Positions 1-8,723 of a stretch of 64,000 nucleotides of DNA are shown here, one piece after another. Under the pieces are notes generated by a model. The model did no database searches, had not been told where the DNA came from, and saw nothing but the letters and a program-made list of their open reading frames with translations. Within the stretch, counting starts at the first letter, position 1, and the number at the start of each line of letters is the position of its first letter. Source of the DNA: Jejudonia soesokkakensis (GTDB lineage Bacteria > Bacteroidota > Bacteroidia > Flavobacteriales > Flavobacteriaceae); contig NZ_JBHTBN010000001.1 in NCBI RefSeq assembly GCF_042664795.1, positions 310,001 through 374,000 on the forward strand, read 5' to 3'. Both the position numbers and the translations under genes were made by a program.

Positions 1-382
1 CATTTCCAGCAACACATTGTAATGTGTTGCAATCACCATTATACACTCTAAGCTTAGTGTCATAATCTGAATTACAGAGTCCTAAACTTACGATATCACC
101 CGTACCTGCAAAACTATACCAAACACCAGGTGCTCCATCACTAGTCCCGCAACCGTCCATGGGATCGCCTGTATTGGTAGCTTGAGACGTATTTCCAGTA
201 AGTGTGTCGCCACAATTTATGGCAATAGCATCGGCACATAAATCATTAGCGGGCGCCTGGGCAAACAGACCTCCCGAAAATAGAAATGCAATTGCAATTA
301 GTAGTGTTTTTTTACTTTTTGATAAGTTACACAAGCTTCGATGAAATTGATGAAGCATGGTGTAGTGTAGAAGTTTCTTCAT
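1..382 (-). CDS. Secreted repeat-type surface protein, 5' end only (partial)
   Basis: The gene runs off the left edge, so only about the first 127 residues are visible. From the ATG at 382 it reads a basic N-region, a hydrophobic stretch (LLIAIAFLFSGGLFAQ) ending in a typical signal peptidase site, and then mature protein starting APANDLCADAIAINCG. The pattern 'A-N-D-x-C-x-x-A' followed by Cys-Gly, GVWYSF, and Cys-bounded segments ending LRVYNGDC is a recurrent extracellular module in Flavobacteriaceae T9SS-exported proteins. The N-region is unusually long (about 25 residues before the hydrophobic core); the in-frame ATG at 358 is an alternative start. Its real length and any C-terminal sorting domain lie outside the window. 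Function unknown. Confidence 0.75.
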   Translation of the reverse strand, partial: MKKLLHYTMLHQFHRSLCNLSKSKKTLLIAIAFLFSGGLFAQAPANDLCADAIAINCGDTLTGNTSQATNTGDPMDGCGTSDGAPGVWYSFAGTGDIVSLGLCNSDYDTKLRVYNGDCNTLQCVAGN

Positions 383-714
383 GAGGATGGTTTTTGTTTA
401 TTGAACTAAAGTATAGAAATTTTCTTTCATGCAAAAAATTAAGAAATATTTTAGACATACTGCAGGAAAAATACGACAAAGAAACGTTTATAGAGTATAT
501 TAAACTTTAATCGATAGAAATAACGATTCTATGATGTGACTTTTCCAAAATAAAATCGTGAAAGAATTTTTTTTCCTCTTTCATATGTAATAGGTTTTTT
601 TCTAGTATATATTCCCATCCTTGGGATAAGAAACTATAGATTGGATGTTAAATGCGTGTAAATTGCAAAAATGTAAACCAATGTGTTTTGTACATTTACG
701 TATTAAATTTTATT
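383..714. other. Divergent intergenic region, 332 bp
   Basis: This AT-rich stretch lies between the secreted protein (minus) and hflX (plus). It holds a candidate minus-strand promoter at 406-435, a 7-bp inverted repeat (559-565 with 577-583) around a T-rich spacer, and a short 5-bp inverted repeat at 613-626. I see no convincing TTG-N19-TAnnTTTG promoter for hflX; TACATTTA at 691-698 is the nearest match to a -7 box. No RNA gene was recognised. Confidence 0.5.
406..435 (-). promoter_or_regulatory. Candidate promoter of the secreted protein gene
   Basis: On the minus strand TTTG (432-435) is followed after 18 bases by TACTTTAG (406-413). This is one mismatch from the Bacteroidota -7 consensus TAnnTTTG, with slightly short spacing. 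It lies 24 bases upstream of the ATG at 382. Confidence 0.3.
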
Positions 715-1923
715 ATGCTCGAAAAAACAGATTTAGATTACGAAAAAACAGTACTTATAGGTTTAATTACTCAAAATCAGGATGAAGAAAAGTCTGAAGA
801 GTATCTTGACGAACTCGAATTTTTAGCTTATACAGCTGGTGGTGAAGTTTTAAAGCGTTTTACTCAGAAGCTTCAAATGCCAAATCCGAAGACATTTATA
901 GGGACTGGAAAAATGGAAGAGGTTCGTGAGTTTGTAGCAGCAAATGATGTAGGTATTGCTATTTTTGATGATGAGTTATCTCCAGCGCAGCAAAAGAATA
1001 TCGAAAAAATCTTACAGTGTAAGATCATTGATAGAACAAACCTAATCCTGGATATTTTTGCACAAAGAGCTCAGACCAGTTATGCCAGAACACAAGTCGA
1101 ACTCGCACAATACGAATATCTACTTCCCCGTCTAGCAGGAATGTGGACTCACCTTGAAAGACAGCGTGGTGGAATTGGGATGAGAGGACCTGGAGAAACA
1201 GAAATTGAAACGGATAGACGTATTGTAAGAGATCGTATTTCTTTATTAAAAAAGAAAATCAGTAAGATCGATAAGCAGATGGAAATTCAACGAGGCAATC
1301 GGGGGGCGCTTGTAAGAGTAGCTCTTATTGGATATACCAATGTGGGAAAATCGACTCTTATGAACGTCATTAGCAAGAGTGAGGTCTTTGCAGAAAATAA
1401 GTTATTTGCAACGCTCGACACAACTGTTAGAAAAGTGGTTATTGGAAATCTCCCTTTTTTACTAAGTGATACTGTTGGGTTTATTCGAAAATTACCTACT
1501 CAATTAGTAGAGTCGTTTAAGAGTACACTTGATGAAGTTCGCGAAGCCGACTTATTACTGCACGTTGTTGATATTTCACATCCTTCTTTTGAAGATCATA
1601 TTGCTTCCGTAAATAAAATTCTTGATGAAATAGATAGTGCAGATAAGCCCACTATCATGGTTTTTAATAAGATTGATGCGTATGAGCCTGAAATTATTGA
1701 GGAAGATGATTTGGTTACTGAAAAGACAAAGGCACATAATACGCTTCAGGAATGGAAAAAAACCTGGATGCACACGACCAATGGAGATGCCATTTTTATC
1801 TCTGCGTTAGAAAAAGAAAATTTTGAAGAATTTAGAAAGCTGGTCTATGATAAAGTCAGAGACATTCATGTAACACGCTTTCCGTATAACAACTTTTTAT
1901 ATCCCGAAGAATATGTAGAATAA
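715..1923 (+). CDS. hflX: GTPase HflX
   Basis: HflX is a ribosome-associated GTPase that splits stalled or stress-damaged 70S ribosomes. The 402-residue product has the N-terminal HflX domain with its glycine-rich substrate loop (RGGIGMRGPGETEIE), a helical linker, and a G domain: P-loop GYTNVGKST at residues 206-214, G3 DTVGF, G4 NKID and G5 ISAL. The ATG at 715 (MLEKTDLDYEKTV) is preferred to an in-frame ATG at 652, because the 21 extra residues do not resemble the family N-terminus. It is a single-gene unit closed by a strong terminator, upstream of the convergent suf operon. Confidence 0.95.
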   Translation: MLEKTDLDYEKTVLIGLITQNQDEEKSEEYLDELEFLAYTAGGEVLKRFTQKLQMPNPKTFIGTGKMEEVREFVAANDVGIAIFDDELSPAQQKNIEKILQCKIIDRTNLILDIFAQRAQTSYARTQVELAQYEYLLPRLAGMWTHLERQRGGIGMRGPGETEIETDRRIVRDRISLLKKKISKIDKQMEIQRGNRGALVRVALIGYTNVGKSTLMNVISKSEVFAENKLFATLDTTVRKVVIGNLPFLLSDTVGFIRKLPTQLVESFKSTLDEVREADLLLHVVDISHPSFEDHIASVNKILDEIDSADKPTIMVFNKIDAYEPEIIEEDDLVTEKTKAHNTLQEWKKTWMHTTNGDAIFISALEKENFEEFRKLVYDKVRDIHVTRFPYNNFLYPEEYVE

Positions 1924-1954
1924 AAAAAACCCTCAAGAAATTGAGGGTTTTTTT
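1922..1954 (+). terminator. Rho-independent terminator of hflX
   Basis: A perfect 7-bp stem (CCCTCAA 1930-1936 with TTGAGGG 1941-1947) with a GAAA tetraloop is followed by seven T, and starts directly after the hflX stop codon. The A-run on the left means it could also act on minus-strand transcripts. Confidence 0.9.
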
Positions 1955-1962
1955 ATGAGAAA

Positions 1963-2039
1963 GGTGCCAGTTAAGAGGATATTAAAGACTAACTAACCAA
2001 ATTAACTTTAAAACATCAATATGTCTCTAAGTCGGCACC
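1963..2039. repeat. Imperfect inverted repeat between hflX and the suf operon end
   Basis: GGTGCC at 1963-1968 and GGCACC at 2034-2039 open two arms of about 22 bases that remain largely complementary inward (TTAAGAG/CTCTAAG, then ATATT/AATAT) around an AT-rich loop. There is no T-run, so it is not a canonical terminator. It could mark the 3' end of the minus-strand operon or be a decayed palindromic element. Confidence 0.4.
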
Positions 2040-2062
2040 AACTCTTAATATTTTTAAACTAT

Positions 2063-2950
2063 TTAAAACCCATAGGTTACACCTACACCAAGGGCTTCTC
2101 TAATTTGAAATCCTTTTACTGCATTGTCATCATAGATAGCTTGTAATGTAAAGTTTGCAGTAATGTACTTATTTACAGACATTAAAAGATTGAGTGTGTA
2201 ATCTATATCTACGTTTTGTGGATCTTCTAAATAGTTAGCATATAAATTTAAAATATTTTCTACGGAAACGTTCTTCATTAACTCAAATTTAGCATACGCA
2301 TTTACCGAAGCACCTACTTCAAAACGAACACTCTCTCCTTGATCAAGGCCAAAGTAATCTCCATCAACATATCCTGGAACAGAAGTGAAAGCATTGTCAA
2401 CAATAATGAATCGCGCAGTAGCTGGCGAAAAATTTACTTTCAGATTATCACTTTTTTTCCAAAGAAAACCAGGTCCCGTCTGAATGTATCCTGGAGACAT
2501 AAATTTAGTAGTTTCTATACGTTGCTCCTCACCATCCATATCTTCAAAATACGTATATCCAGAACTAAACTGAGTTTTAAAATTTAAAAAATAAGAATAA
2601 TACCAGTTCGTTTCTTTAATCTGTTTTCCCAAAATCGAATTCAGTTCTAATCGATCGTTTGTTTTTCGGGCAAATTTTTGTTCTTTCGTTTTGGTAATGC
2701 CATACTCTGCCATGATTCTATTATCCCAGGTAAGAGCTCCTTTTCTGTAATTAAAATCGTATGTGCCATTTAAATTTGCCGCATAGTTTGAGGTTCCACC
2801 ACCTGTCCATTCTTCATTGAATGCTGACTGGCTAAACAGTAATGAAATGGTTCCAGTTTTTGTCCAGCCATCTTTTGGTTCCTCTTTTTCTTCTTGAGCG
2901 TAAAATATACTAACGCTTAAAAGGGAACATATAAGTACTATTTTTTTCAT
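2063..2950 (-). CDS. DUF3078 domain protein, predicted outer membrane
   Basis: The product has 295 residues with a signal peptide (MKKIVLICSLLSVSIFYAQ). The mature part is rich in alternating aromatic/polar beta-strands and ends in an aromatic C-terminus (VGVTYGF), as expected for an outer-membrane barrel. The sequence SLLFSQSAFNEEWTGGG matches the start of the Bacteroidota DUF3078 family. The ATG at 2950 is used; an in-frame GTG at 2962 adds only MTNS. It lies 107 bp downstream of the DUF2480 gene, at the tail of the suf transcript, so it may be read through or independent. No function is established for the family. Confidence 0.8.
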   Translation of the reverse strand: MKKIVLICSLLSVSIFYAQEEKEEPKDGWTKTGTISLLFSQSAFNEEWTGGGTSNYAANLNGTYDFNYRKGALTWDNRIMAEYGITKTKEQKFARKTNDRLELNSILGKQIKETNWYYSYFLNFKTQFSSGYTYFEDMDGEEQRIETTKFMSPGYIQTGPGFLWKKSDNLKVNFSPATARFIIVDNAFTSVPGYVDGDYFGLDQGESVRFEVGASVNAYAKFELMKNVSVENILNLYANYLEDPQNVDIDYTLNLLMSVNKYITANFTLQAIYDDNAVKGFQIREALGVGVTYGF

Positions 2951-3057
2951 TGAATTTGTCACTTAAATTTTAAGTGTATAAAACTACAACGTTTTTAATA
3001 GTTTTATAAATTTTAAAGAGTAAAATTTATGTTTTTTGAGAATTGAAAGTCTTTAGA

Positions 3058-3570
3058 CTATACGTTGCTTTTTTTGTAGAGAGGTACAGAAGAACATGCT
3101 TCGCCATACATTATGGACTTTGCTATGGGCTGAAGTTTAGTCGCTAAAAGCACAAATGCATTTTGCGGAATAGGTTTGTGAGCGCACCCTTTAATAATGA
3201 TAGACTTATCCTTAAAACTATCCAGATCTATTGTTTCAATAATTTCTGAAAATAAAACCGTTTCCAGTTCTTCCAAGGTTCCCACGGTTACTTTTTTGGC
3301 AAATGGAGCTAAATACATGGTTAAAAGCATATAGGCCCAGCCAGGTACAATCGCATCGGTACTGCAATACAAGGAAACGTATGTATCTTGATAAGAACTC
3401 CAATCATGATTTTTAGCTGTTTTTCTGAAGTCTTGCTCCTTTAAAACAATTCCCTCCAACAACCAAGGTGAAATGTCAAAGGAAATACGTTTTCCTTCAG
3501 GATACAATTCTTCCAAATCAAATGTAACAAGCTTGCTATTCGCAACTCTGTTTAAAATTTCTTCTGCCAT
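3058..3570 (-). CDS. DUF2480 family protein
   Basis: A 170-residue soluble protein without a signal peptide. It matches the Bacteroidota DUF2480 family: start MAEEILNRVANS, a central LYCSTDAIVPGWAYMLL segment, and a conserved IIKGCAHKPIP motif whose Cys could be a ligand or reactive residue. It follows the DUF59 gene by 85 bp in the suf operon. Linkage to suf genes suggests a role in Fe-S assembly, sulfur handling or its regulation, but that is inference from position; no biochemical function is known to me. Confidence 0.8.
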   Translation of the reverse strand: MAEEILNRVANSKLVTFDLEELYPEGKRISFDISPWLLEGIVLKEQDFRKTAKNHDWSSYQDTYVSLYCSTDAIVPGWAYMLLTMYLAPFAKKVTVGTLEELETVLFSEIIETIDLDSFKDKSIIIKGCAHKPIPQNAFVLLATKLQPIAKSIMYGEACSSVPLYKKSNV

Positions 3571-3655
3571 CTACTTTCTGTTTTTACTTCAATATTCAAA
3601 GTCGTTGCATAAACTGGAAACTACGACCAAGTTTCCTAAAGTGCTGCATTTTGAT

Positions 3656-3979
3656 TTATAACATCCCCAATTCTAATTTGGCTTCTTCACTCATTAGCTC
3701 TTGTGTCCATGGCGGATCGAAAGTGATTTCAACTTCTGCATCTTTCACTAGTTTTATAGATTTTACCTTATCTTCTACTTCTAGGGGTAATGTTTCGGCT
3801 ACGGGACAGTTGGGAGTCGTTAATGTCATTAGGATTTTAACTTCACGGTCTTCATTCACAAACACATCGTATATTAATCCTAGCTCATATATATCTACAG
3901 GAATTTCAGGATCATATATAGTTTTAATGACCTTGACAATCTTCTCTCCTAATTCTGTTATATCAATTTCTGCTTCCAT
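3656..3979 (-). CDS. DUF59 (MIP18-family) Fe-S cluster assembly factor, SufT-like
   Basis: A 107-residue single-domain DUF59 protein. It shows the family DPEIPVDIYELGLIY segment (residues 23-37) and the conserved Cys in TTPNCPVAE (Cys58), which in related proteins is needed for Fe-S maturation of client enzymes. The C-terminal FDPPWTQELMSEEAK is also typical. It starts 5 bp after the sufE stop, so the two are almost certainly co-transcribed and perhaps translationally coupled. Role: late-stage Fe-S assembly or transfer in the cytoplasm. The operon has no SufU, so this and SufA are the candidate carrier/targeting factors. Confidence 0.88.
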   Translation of the reverse strand: MEAEIDITELGEKIVKVIKTIYDPEIPVDIYELGLIYDVFVNEDREVKILMTLTTPNCPVAETLPLEVEDKVKSIKLVKDAEVEITFDPPWTQELMSEEAKLELGML

Positions 3980-3984
3980 CTGTA

Positions 3985-4407
3985 TTATTTTAGTTGTGCT
4001 TGATATGCTACTGCATATAACTTCATTTGTTTCACCATTGACACTAGTCCGTTTGCTCGTGTAGGAGATAAATGTTCTTTTAAGCCAATTTCGTCAATAA
4101 ATCCTAAATCGGAATTTACAATAGCTTCAGGTTTTTCATTTGAAAAAACTGAAATTAAAATAGCGACAATTCCTTTTGTGATAATCGCATCGCTATCGGC
4201 TGTAAAAATAACTTTGTCGTCTTTTAATTCAGAATGTAACCAAACTTTCGACTGACATCCTTTTATAAGCTTTTCGTCTGTTTTTAATTCAGGATCTATC
4301 AAAGGGAGTGACTTGCCAAGATCGATCATATATTCATATTTTTCCATCCAGTCGTCAAACAATGCAAATTCTTCAATGAGTGCTTCCTGTTTTTCTTCTA
4401 TCGTCAT
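3985..4407 (-). CDS. sufE: Sulfur acceptor SufE
   Basis: SufE accepts persulfide sulfur from SufS and passes it to the SufBCD scaffold. The 140-residue product has the family layout: N-terminal helices (EKYEYMIDLGKSLPLID), then the acceptor Cys51 in LIKGCQSKVWL, then the C-terminal helical part ending in LSPTRANGLVSMVKQMKLYA. The start is 3 bp from the META-domain gene stop and the stop is 5 bp from the DUF59 start, so it sits in a tightly packed part of the operon. Confidence 0.95.
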   Translation of the reverse strand: MTIEEKQEALIEEFALFDDWMEKYEYMIDLGKSLPLIDPELKTDEKLIKGCQSKVWLHSELKDDKVIFTADSDAIITKGIVAILISVFSNEKPEAIVNSDLGFIDEIGLKEHLSPTRANGLVSMVKQMKLYAVAYQAQLK

Positions 4408-4410
4408 AAA

Positions 4411-4857
4411 TTATTCCTGTACTTCTTTTTTTGCTGTTAAAAGAACACTTCTATCTGTTTTAGAAAAAAGGGTAAGTATATTGTTTTGTAGTTCATACGA
4501 ACCAGTATTTCCCAAGGCCATCATAAAAGCACTCTCTTTTGCCATCACAGGTTCAGAACAAGCTCTTTCGGTGGCGCCAATATCGCTAAATGATAAGGCA
4601 TACAGATCAATTGTATACGTTCCGAAGTAAGTATTACAACCTGTATTTCCTCTAATCGATCTATCCAAAGCCGCAAAATTAATGGTAAGTGGATCTCCTT
4701 CTTTGCTTATCTTATCTGGTGCTCCTGTGATATCTGTCACCATATAATTTCCAGAAAGCTGAACACTCCCCGCGACACCTATTACTTTTTTTGTTTCTTC
4801 GCAACTGCTCATACTTCCTAGAAGTACAACAGCTATTATTAATACTAGATTTTTCAT
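4411..4857 (-). CDS. META-domain lipoprotein within the suf operon
   Basis: A 148-residue lipoprotein: signal sequence MKNLVLIIAVVLLGSMSSC with the lipidated Cys at residue 19. The mature part fits the META/HslJ fold (SGNYMVTDITG, INFAALDRSIRGNTGCNTYFGTY, ERACSEPVM). The two Cys in GCN and RAC are conserved in many META proteins and could form a disulfide. It is inserted between sufS (11 bp) and sufE (3 bp), so it is made with the cytoplasmic SUF machinery although it faces the periplasm or outer membrane. HslJ-type proteins are linked to stress and novobiocin tolerance; the role here is unknown. Confidence 0.8.
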   Translation of the reverse strand: MKNLVLIIAVVLLGSMSSCEETKKVIGVAGSVQLSGNYMVTDITGAPDKISKEGDPLTINFAALDRSIRGNTGCNTYFGTYTIDLYALSFSDIGATERACSEPVMAKESAFMMALGNTGSYELQNNILTLFSKTDRSVLLTAKKEVQE

Positions 4858-4868
4858 AATGTTGAGTT

Positions 4869-6086
4869 TTATTGAAGCATCAATTTCGCTCTTTTTACGG
4901 CAGCAACCAAACTATTAACTTCTTCTTTAGAATTATAAAAAGCAAACGATGCTCTCACAGTTCCTGGAATTTTAAAGAAGTCCATCACAGGTTGCGCACA
5001 ATGATGCCCTGTACGCACTGCGATTCCTAATTTATCAACAATCGTCCCAATGTCGTACGGATGAATACCCTCAATATTGAAAGAAATCACCGAAGTTTTT
5101 TCAGCTCCGGTACCGTAAATTTTTAATCCTTCAATTTTTAAGAGTTCTTTGGTCGCATACTGAAGCAACCTTTCTTCTTGTTTTTTTATCGCATTAAAAC
5201 CTATGCTATTAAGATACTTAATTGCTGCGCCAAAGGCAATGCCTCCGCAAATATTAGGTGTTCCAGCTTCAAATTTATGAGGTAATCCAGCATAGGTAGT
5301 TTTTTCAAAAGACACTTCCTTGATCATTTCGCCACCTCCTTGATAAGGCGGAAGCTTATTGAGCCAAATTTCCTTTCCGTAGAGCATACCAACTCCTGTA
5401 GGGCCACACATTTTATGTGCTGAAGTCACGTAAAAGTCGGCATCAAGTGCTTGCACATCTACTTTTATGTGCGAAGTAGCTTGTGCACCGTCGATTAAAA
5501 CCGCGGCATCTACGTCGTGCGCAAGTTCAATGATTTCTTTTACAGGATTAATTGTTCCTAATGCGTTTGAAATATGATTGACAAAAACCAGTTTTGTTTT
5601 TTCTGAAAGTATTTCTTTATAAGCTGAAAGTTGTAATACTCCAGTTTCATCCATTGGAATCACTTTCAGCAGAGCTCCAGTACGTTCACAGAGCATTTGC
5701 CAAGGAACAATATTTGAATGGTGTTCTAATGCTGAAACGATGATCTCGTCCCCTTCCGTAAGCAATGAAGAAAATCCGTTGGCGACCAAATTAATTCCGT
5801 GGGTGGTTCCAGAGGTAAAGATGATTTCACGTGAAAATTCGGCATTAAAATGTGTCTGAATTGTAGTTCTCGCTTCTTCATATTTATCGGTTGCTTCCTG
5901 AGATAAGGTATGCACACCACGATGAATATTTGCATTGTAGTTGCTGTAATAATCCACGATACAATCGATAACAACTTGTGGCTTTTGAGACGTAGCAGCA
6001 TTATCAAGATAAACCAAAGGATGCCCATTTACCTCGCGAGAGAGTATAGGAAAATCTTTGCGAATATGATCTACATTAAAGGCCAT
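4869..6086 (-). CDS. sufS: Cysteine desulfurase SufS
   Basis: A PLP-dependent class V aminotransferase-fold enzyme that converts L-cysteine to alanine and an enzyme persulfide. The 405 residues cover the whole family. Visible motifs: YLDNAATSQKP near the N-terminus, LEHHSNIVPWQ for PLP stacking, Schiff-base Lys225 in TSAHKMCGPTG, and catalytic Cys363 in RTGHHCAQP. The short Cys loop and neighbouring sufE identify it as type II (SufS) rather than NifS/IscS. It begins 18 bp after sufD. Confidence 0.97.
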   Translation of the reverse strand: MAFNVDHIRKDFPILSREVNGHPLVYLDNAATSQKPQVVIDCIVDYYSNYNANIHRGVHTLSQEATDKYEEARTTIQTHFNAEFSREIIFTSGTTHGINLVANGFSSLLTEGDEIIVSALEHHSNIVPWQMLCERTGALLKVIPMDETGVLQLSAYKEILSEKTKLVFVNHISNALGTINPVKEIIELAHDVDAAVLIDGAQATSHIKVDVQALDADFYVTSAHKMCGPTGVGMLYGKEIWLNKLPPYQGGGEMIKEVSFEKTTYAGLPHKFEAGTPNICGGIAFGAAIKYLNSIGFNAIKKQEERLLQYATKELLKIEGLKIYGTGAEKTSVISFNIEGIHPYDIGTIVDKLGIAVRTGHHCAQPVMDFFKIPGTVRASFAFYNSKEEVNSLVAAVKRAKLMLQ

Positions 6087-6104
6087 AAATTTCAGGATAC
6101 TTTT

Positions 6105-7421
6105 TTACACGTCAAATCCTAAATTAACGCCAATCTTCTTGGCGATTAATTTATTAATACGTGCTTTTAATTCTGGGATTTTTACACTTTCCAGTACTGT
6201 ATTGGCGAATGCATACATTAATAATGCACGTGCTTCTTTTTTGGCAATTCCGCGGGAACGCATATAAAATAAAGCTTCTTCGTTTAACTGTCCAATTGTA
6301 CAACCATGCGAACATTTTACATCGTCTGCAAAAATTTCAAGTTGGGGCTTGGCATTGATAGTTGCTTTATCATCTATTAAGATATTGTTGTTTTGCTGAA
6401 AGGCATCGATCTTTTGCGCTTCTCTCTCTACGTAGACCTTTCCGTTAAAGACTCCTGTAGCAGAATCGGCAAAAATACCTTTGTAATCCTGGTGACTTTC
6501 ACAATTCGCAGCTGCATGATGCACTAAGGTATTATGATCTACATGTTGTTTGTCTTCGATGATGGTAATTCCGTTAAGTGTGGAGTTACAATTTTCGCCG
6601 TTTTGTTTAAAATTGAGGTTATTTCGGGTTAATTTTCCGCCGAAAGAAAAGGTATGAACACGGCAATTACTATCACGTTCTTGAGAAACAAAAGTGTGAT
6701 CGATCAATGAGGCATTTTCATTGTCATTCTGTATCTTATAATAATCTACATACGCTCTTTTTTCAGCAAAGATCTCAGTCACACTATTGGTCAACACAGC
6801 ATTACTAGATAAACTTTGGTGACGCTCGATAATTTGTACATGCGCATTCTCACCTACAACAATCAAATTACGAGGTTGTAATAGAACAGCCGCTTCATTT
6901 CCTGTTGAAAAATTGATAATCTCAATAGGCTTATCTACTTCCTTGTGTTTTGGAATATGAATGTATGCACCCTCTTTTACAAAAGCCGTGTTTAAGGACG
7001 TTAAGCTGTCATCTTTTGCAATTTTATTAAAATACGCTTCAATAACTGCTTTATATTTTGATTTTGTTAGTGCCGAAGATAGCAAGCAAATATCGAGTGA
7101 GTCGTGTGTAGTTTCAGAAAGATAGGAGCTATAGACTCCATCGACAAATATCAATTTATAGGTATCAATATCATGTAAAAAATACTTCTTTACATTTTTA
7201 AATTCGATCGTTCCCTCTATTTGCTTCGGAAAAATACTATAGTCATTTTTTAGCAATGCATTTAGCGAAGTATATTTCCAAGCCTCATCTTTTTTTGTAG
7301 GAAACCCTACAGTTTCAAATTGCTTGATGGCTTCATTGCGTACATCATGTAAAGGCGAGTCATCTTCAAGATGATCGTCAAAAGCGATATAAGAGGAAAC
7401 TAATTTATCTTTTAAACTCAT
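6105..7421 (-). CDS. sufD: Fe-S assembly scaffold component SufD
   Basis: SufD pairs with SufB and SufC in the SufBC2D scaffold. The 438-residue protein has the N-terminal helical region (FPTKKDEAWKYTSL), a beta-helix core, and the C-terminal SufBD signature around DVKCSHGCTIGQLNEEALFYM, which includes the conserved His thought to take part in cluster assembly. It ends LESVKIPELKARI, as in the family. It starts 92 bp after sufC, the longest gap inside the core operon, and ends 18 bp before sufS. Confidence 0.95.
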   Translation of the reverse strand: MSLKDKLVSSYIAFDDHLEDDSPLHDVRNEAIKQFETVGFPTKKDEAWKYTSLNALLKNDYSIFPKQIEGTIEFKNVKKYFLHDIDTYKLIFVDGVYSSYLSETTHDSLDICLLSSALTKSKYKAVIEAYFNKIAKDDSLTSLNTAFVKEGAYIHIPKHKEVDKPIEIINFSTGNEAAVLLQPRNLIVVGENAHVQIIERHQSLSSNAVLTNSVTEIFAEKRAYVDYYKIQNDNENASLIDHTFVSQERDSNCRVHTFSFGGKLTRNNLNFKQNGENCNSTLNGITIIEDKQHVDHNTLVHHAAANCESHQDYKGIFADSATGVFNGKVYVEREAQKIDAFQQNNNILIDDKATINAKPQLEIFADDVKCSHGCTIGQLNEEALFYMRSRGIAKKEARALLMYAFANTVLESVKIPELKARINKLIAKKIGVNLGFDV

Positions 7422-7513
7422 TTTGTTCAGTTTTCAGTTTTGAGTCTCAATACTTAATATTTTGAATGATTGATACTAAACTGGTTACTTTTTAATTTTC
7501 AGCATTTAGCTTT
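7422..7513 (-). other. sufC-sufD spacer with short repeats
   Basis: The 92-bp spacer breaks an otherwise tight operon. It holds two TTTTCAG copies near 7432-7440 and one more near 7496, and a small palindrome TTGAG-T-CTCAA. I see no terminator and no TAnnTTTG promoter on the minus strand, so it is probably untranslated leader inside the polycistronic mRNA, perhaps a processing or attenuation site. Confidence 0.3.
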
Positions 7514-8266
7514 TTAAGCTTCAATTTCTTCTTTAATCCAGTCATACCCTTTTTCTTCAAGTTGGTATGCTAACTCTTTGGTTCCAGATTTAACAATTTT
7601 ACCGTCCATTAATACATGCACATAATCTGGCACGATATAATCTAGCAAACGCTGGTAGTGTGTAATGACAACAACAGCATTGTCTTTGCTTTTTAATTTA
7701 TTTACACCGTTGGCTACAACTTTAAGAGCGTCGATATCCAGTCCGGAGTCTGTTTCATCAAGAATAGCAAGTTTAGGCTCCAGCATTGCCATCTGGAACA
7801 CTTCATTGCGTTTTTTTTCACCACCCGAAAAACCTTCATTTAAAGAACGTGATAAGAATTTGCGATCTATTTCTAACAGATCTGCTTTTTCTTTAATGAG
7901 TTTTAGCATTTCACCAGCAGGCATATCTTCTAAGCCTTTCGATTTTCTTGTTTCGTTGATGGCCGTTTTAATGAAGTTAGTAACACTTACTCCAGGAATC
8001 TCAACGGGATATTGAAACGACAGAAAAACTCCTTTATGAGCTCTTTCCTCAGGATCTAGCTCTATCATATCTTCTCCTTCAAAAGTGATATTTCCTTTTG
8101 TAACCTCAAATTCTTCTTTACCTGCAATGACCGAAGCTAATGTACTTTTTCCAGAACCGTTTGGTCCCATGATCGCGTGTACTTCTCCAGCTTTTACTTC
8201 GAGGCTAATGCCTTTGAGAATATCTTTGTCTTCAACACTTGCGTGTACGTTTTTTATCTGTAACAT
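7514..8266 (-). CDS. sufC: Fe-S assembly ATPase SufC
   Basis: ABC-type ATPase that powers conformational changes of the SufBCD complex in the cytoplasm; not a transporter. The 250 residues show Walker A GPNGSGKS at 34-41, the SufC-type signature FSGGEKKRNE in place of LSGGQ, Walker B LAILDETDSGLD, and the H-loop VVVITHYQRLLDYI. All match the family. It starts 3 bp after the small lipoprotein stop and is followed by a 92-bp gap before sufD. Confidence 0.97.
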   Translation of the reverse strand: MLQIKNVHASVEDKDILKGISLEVKAGEVHAIMGPNGSGKSTLASVIAGKEEFEVTKGNITFEGEDMIELDPEERAHKGVFLSFQYPVEIPGVSVTNFIKTAINETRKSKGLEDMPAGEMLKLIKEKADLLEIDRKFLSRSLNEGFSGGEKKRNEVFQMAMLEPKLAILDETDSGLDIDALKVVANGVNKLKSKDNAVVVITHYQRLLDYIVPDYVHVLMDGKIVKSGTKELAYQLEEKGYDWIKEEIEA

Positions 8267-8269
8267 GTA

Positions 8270-8677
8270 TTAAGATTTCTTTTCTTCAATTTTTATATCT
8301 GCTTTTGCAGGAGCAGTTCCTACTTCTACTATTTCGGTAATGGTAAGCATTTGCTCCCAGCCTTCTCCAGTTTCTTCAAATAGTGGATTAGGGCCTAAAG
8401 TGCCTTTAACTTTTACAGGAACCATGTCAAAATCTTCTGTCTTAACAGGTGCAACTTTTGCTGCCAGTTCCTCTGCCATGGCATCCAATTTGACTGCAAA
8501 AATCACATTAGGAGTTTTTAATACTGCTCCATCTGCGATGTAGATAAACTCCCCACTAAAGATGTTTTTTTCTGAAATTTCCTCCAGCACATCCTGAGTT
8601 TCTTCGGTTTTCACCTCATTGTTTTTACAGGCAAAAAGTCCTGCAGATACCAATAAAATAATTACTAACTTTTTCAT
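8270..8677 (-). CDS. Small lipoprotein of unknown function between sufB and sufC
   Basis: A 135-residue lipoprotein: MKKLVIILLVSAGLFAC with Cys17 as the lipidation site, then an acidic linker (NNEVKTEETQDVLEEISEKN) and a compact domain of about 85 residues with FIYIADGAVLKTPNVIFAVKLD and VKVKGTLGPNPL. I do not recognise a family with certainty; the shape recalls small OB-fold-like, NlpE-type envelope lipoproteins. It is fixed in the operon by a 46-bp gap to sufB and only 3 bp to sufC. With the META lipoprotein it is the second envelope protein made from the suf transcript. Confidence 0.75.
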   Translation of the reverse strand: MKKLVIILLVSAGLFACKNNEVKTEETQDVLEEISEKNIFSGEFIYIADGAVLKTPNVIFAVKLDAMAEELAAKVAPVKTEDFDMVPVKVKGTLGPNPLFEETGEGWEQMLTITEIVEVGTAPAKADIKIEEKKS

Positions 8678-8723
8678 TTTTTACAAACTGTTTATTAAAA
8701 CTGAAGGTGTTTCCGTAGAAATT

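Noticed and set aside
429..503. 24-codon basic frame in the hflX upstream region
   Set aside because: Very short, overlaps the candidate promoter of the opposite gene, no coupling or composition signal; likely chance.
3651..4064. 137-codon plus-strand frame opposite the DUF59 and sufE genes
   Set aside because: Ser/Thr/Ile-rich translation typical of antisense reading of a real gene; both minus-strand genes are clear family members.
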